This document shows, one piece after another, positions 62,505 to 64,000 of a stretch of 64,000 nt of DNA; positions within the stretch are counted from its first letter, which is position 1; the number at the start of each line of letters is the position of its first letter. The stretch is from the NCBI GenBank assembly GCA_017558775.1, contig JAFYTP010000026.1, forward strand, positions 1-64,000. Reading direction: 5' to 3'. The notes under the pieces are model-generated. The model had not been told where the DNA came from and did no database searches. It worked only from the letters and a program-made list of their open reading frames with translations. The position numbers and the translations under genes were made by a program. This DNA is from Bacteroidales bacterium (GTDB lineage Bacteria; Bacteroidota; Bacteroidia; Bacteroidales; UBA932).

Positions 62505-64000
62505 ATGAAAACGATAACCAGAATCATTGCAAGCCTGTCCATCCTCCTGACCGCGGCCGCGTGCCAGCAGTTCGAGATCGACACGCAGATGACGCCCGAG
62601 CAGGAGTACGCGAACCTGCGGCTGGTCTGCGACGCCGTGGACAGCTATTCGTTCGCAGCCACGAACGCGGACAACGTCACCTTCAACGTGAGCGCCAACA
62701 CGCCGTGGACCATCACGCGTTCCAGCGGTGCCGACTGGTGCACCGTCACGCCTTCCTCCAGCTCCGCTTCCAGCCTGATCTCCGACGTGGTCGTGAGCGT
62801 GGCTGACAACGACAGCGGCGCGGACCGTTCCGCCACCCTCACCGTGAAGGGCGAACGCATCAATAAGTATTACACCATCACCATCAACCAGAGCCGCAAG
62901 GGCCGGTTGTTCGTGACTCCCGTCTCCAAGGACTACGCGGCGACGGGCGGTCCGCTCTCCTTCACCATCAGCACGAACGTCCCGTGGGAAATCCGCACCG
63001 ACGTCTCCTGGCTCTCCTTCGACCGCAACAGCGGCCAGCCCGATCCGGACGGCAGGATTATCACCATCGTCGCCACGGCAGAACCCAGTGACGTGCTCGA
63101 GCGCGTCGCCACGGTGACCGTCACCGCCGGCGACGACGAGGAGTCCTTCGACGTCACGCAGAAGGGCAGCTTCGACCTGACCGAGATCACCTCCGCGTTC
63201 CCGGGCGCCGGCGGCACGCAGCAGCTCAAGCTCCGCACCGACCTCGCCTGGACGGTGAGTGCCGACAAGGACTGGATCTCCTTCGACAAGGAGTCCGGCG
63301 AGGGCAGCAGCAGCGTCACCGTGGTCAACGTCACGGCCGCTCCGAACGACGACATCACCCGTAAGGCCACGATCACCGTGACCGCGGGCGGCCAGTCCCG
63401 CGAGTTCGAGGTCGTCCAGTCGGGCGCATCCTTCGAGATCATCGCCCCGGCCGATCCTACCATCGACCGGATGGGCGGCGAGCTCCTCATCGAGGTCAAT
63501 GCCTCCAAGGCCTGGGAGCCCCAGACCGACGTCCCCGGCTTCACCGTCGAGAAGGTCGATGACACCCACTTCAAGGTCGTCGCCGGCTTCAACAGCTCCT
63601 TCGCCCCGCGCAAGGGCCAGGTGAGCATCGTCGGCGGTACCGCCACCGACAGCATCGAGATCACCCAGGACGTGAACTTCTCCTTCGAAGGCCACTATGA
63701 GATCCTGGCCGACGGTTCCGTGAAGGTGTATGTGGACCAGAAGACCCGCGTCACCCTCATCGACCCGGCCCGCTACGTCTCCTTCAAGCTGACGATGGGC
63801 GAGGTGAGCTTCGACGACAAGGCCGAGTTCGTGCTCAACACGCACGACGCCGGCGGCGGTGAGATGCAGTGCCAGATCCGTCTGGGCGCCGGCAAGAACC
63901 GCCTCCGCACCAACGGCGGCGCCACCGAGTACAACACCAAGACCATCGGCATCACCGTGGACGAGCTCAATGCGATGAAGGAGTATCGGATGGACTTCCG
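62505..64000 (+). CDS. BACON-repeat lipoprotein (cut by window end)
   Basis: The open frame runs from ATG 62505 to the window edge without a stop (498 codons). A lipoprotein signal ends LLTAAAC (Cys20). Three to four BACON domains follow (about residues 40-130, 133-217, 220-305 and possibly 306-390), each with a strand of the NTPWTI, NVPWEI or DLAWTV kind and a closing I-x-Q-S or V-x-Q-S. BACON domains occur in surface glycan-binding proteins and as linkers ahead of glycoside hydrolases in PULs. Residues from about 395 form another domain I cannot name. It may be a SusE/F-like binding protein or carry a catalytic domain beyond the window. Confidence 0.85.
   Translation, partial: MKTITRIIASLSILLTAAACQQFEIDTQMTPEQEYANLRLVCDAVDSYSFAATNADNVTFNVSANTPWTITRSSGADWCTVTPSSSSASSLISDVVVSVADNDSGADRSATLTVKGERINKYYTITINQSRKGRLFVTPVSKDYAATGGPLSFTISTNVPWEIRTDVSWLSFDRNSGQPDPDGRIITIVATAEPSDVLERVATVTVTAGDDEESFDVTQKGSFDLTEITSAFPGAGGTQQLKLRTDLAWTVSADKDWISFDKESGEGSSSVTVVNVTAAPNDDITRKATITVTAGGQSREFEVVQSGASFEIIAPADPTIDRMGGELLIEVNASKAWEPQTDVPGFTVEKVDDTHFKVVAGFNSSFAPRKGQVSIVGGTATDSIEITQDVNFSFEGHYEILADGSVKVYVDQKTRVTLIDPARYVSFKLTMGEVSFDDKAEFVLNTHDAGGGEMQCQIRLGAGKNRLRTNGGATEYNTKTIGITVDELNAMKEYRMDF

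Overview
The window is a GC-rich chromosomal segment of a Bacteroidota bacterium, most likely a gut or rumen Bacteroidales. The lineage call rests on four things seen here: four SusC/SusD pairs, lipoprotein-type glycoside hydrolases, ribosomal protein S10 and EF-G of Bacteroidota type, and repeated promoter -7 elements of the form TAnnTTTG (several with TTG about 20 bases upstream). The genus cannot be fixed from the sequence.

Layout. (1) 1-2820: end of rpsG, then fusA and rpsJ, closed by a strong terminator. (2) 2868-17100: a seven-gene co-directional operon with touching or overlapping genes: acetylesterase-GH51 fusion, GH54 arabinofuranosidase, SGNH esterase-neutral ceramidase-like fusion, GH13-esterase fusion, double esterase, MFS sugar transporter and fructokinase-type PfkB kinase. 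It looks built to strip arabinofuranosyl and ester decorations from plant glycans and import and phosphorylate a released sugar; it has no SusC/SusD. (3) 17113-32264: mixed genes: a CAU tRNA, a GH2 lipoprotein, a small membrane protein, a membrane LytTR regulator with a DUF554 protein, a radical SAM/lipoprotein pair with an outer-membrane-like partner, dnaE, two paralogous TonB proteins followed by a ThiL-like protein that has lost its catalytic motifs, a membrane-bound regulator, and a beta-barrel protein. (4) 32261-64000 (open at the right end): a large polysaccharide utilisation locus for amino-sugar glycans. GH20, a XylR/AraC regulator and a histidine phosphatase run leftward. A ROK kinase, a GH2 exo-beta-glucosaminidase, an alkaline phosphatase, SusC1/D1, SusC2/D2, a GH18 chitinase, SusC3/D3, SusC4/D4 and a BACON-repeat lipoprotein run rightward. 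The divergent control region (36763-36975) carries three TKACGCAAA-like repeats between opposed promoters.

How they work together. In region 4 the SusC/D pairs would bind and import chitin- or chitosan-like oligosaccharides, GH18 cuts chains, GH20 and the exo-glucosaminidase release GlcNAc and GlcN, and the ROK kinase phosphorylates the sugar. The TonB proteins of region 3 belong to the family that energises such receptors. Two phosphatases in the same locus suggest a phosphorylated substrate.

General features: all five convergent gene pairs abut or overlap at their stop codons, and several start codons lie within 1-8 bases of a -7 promoter element, suggesting leaderless or nearly leaderless messages.
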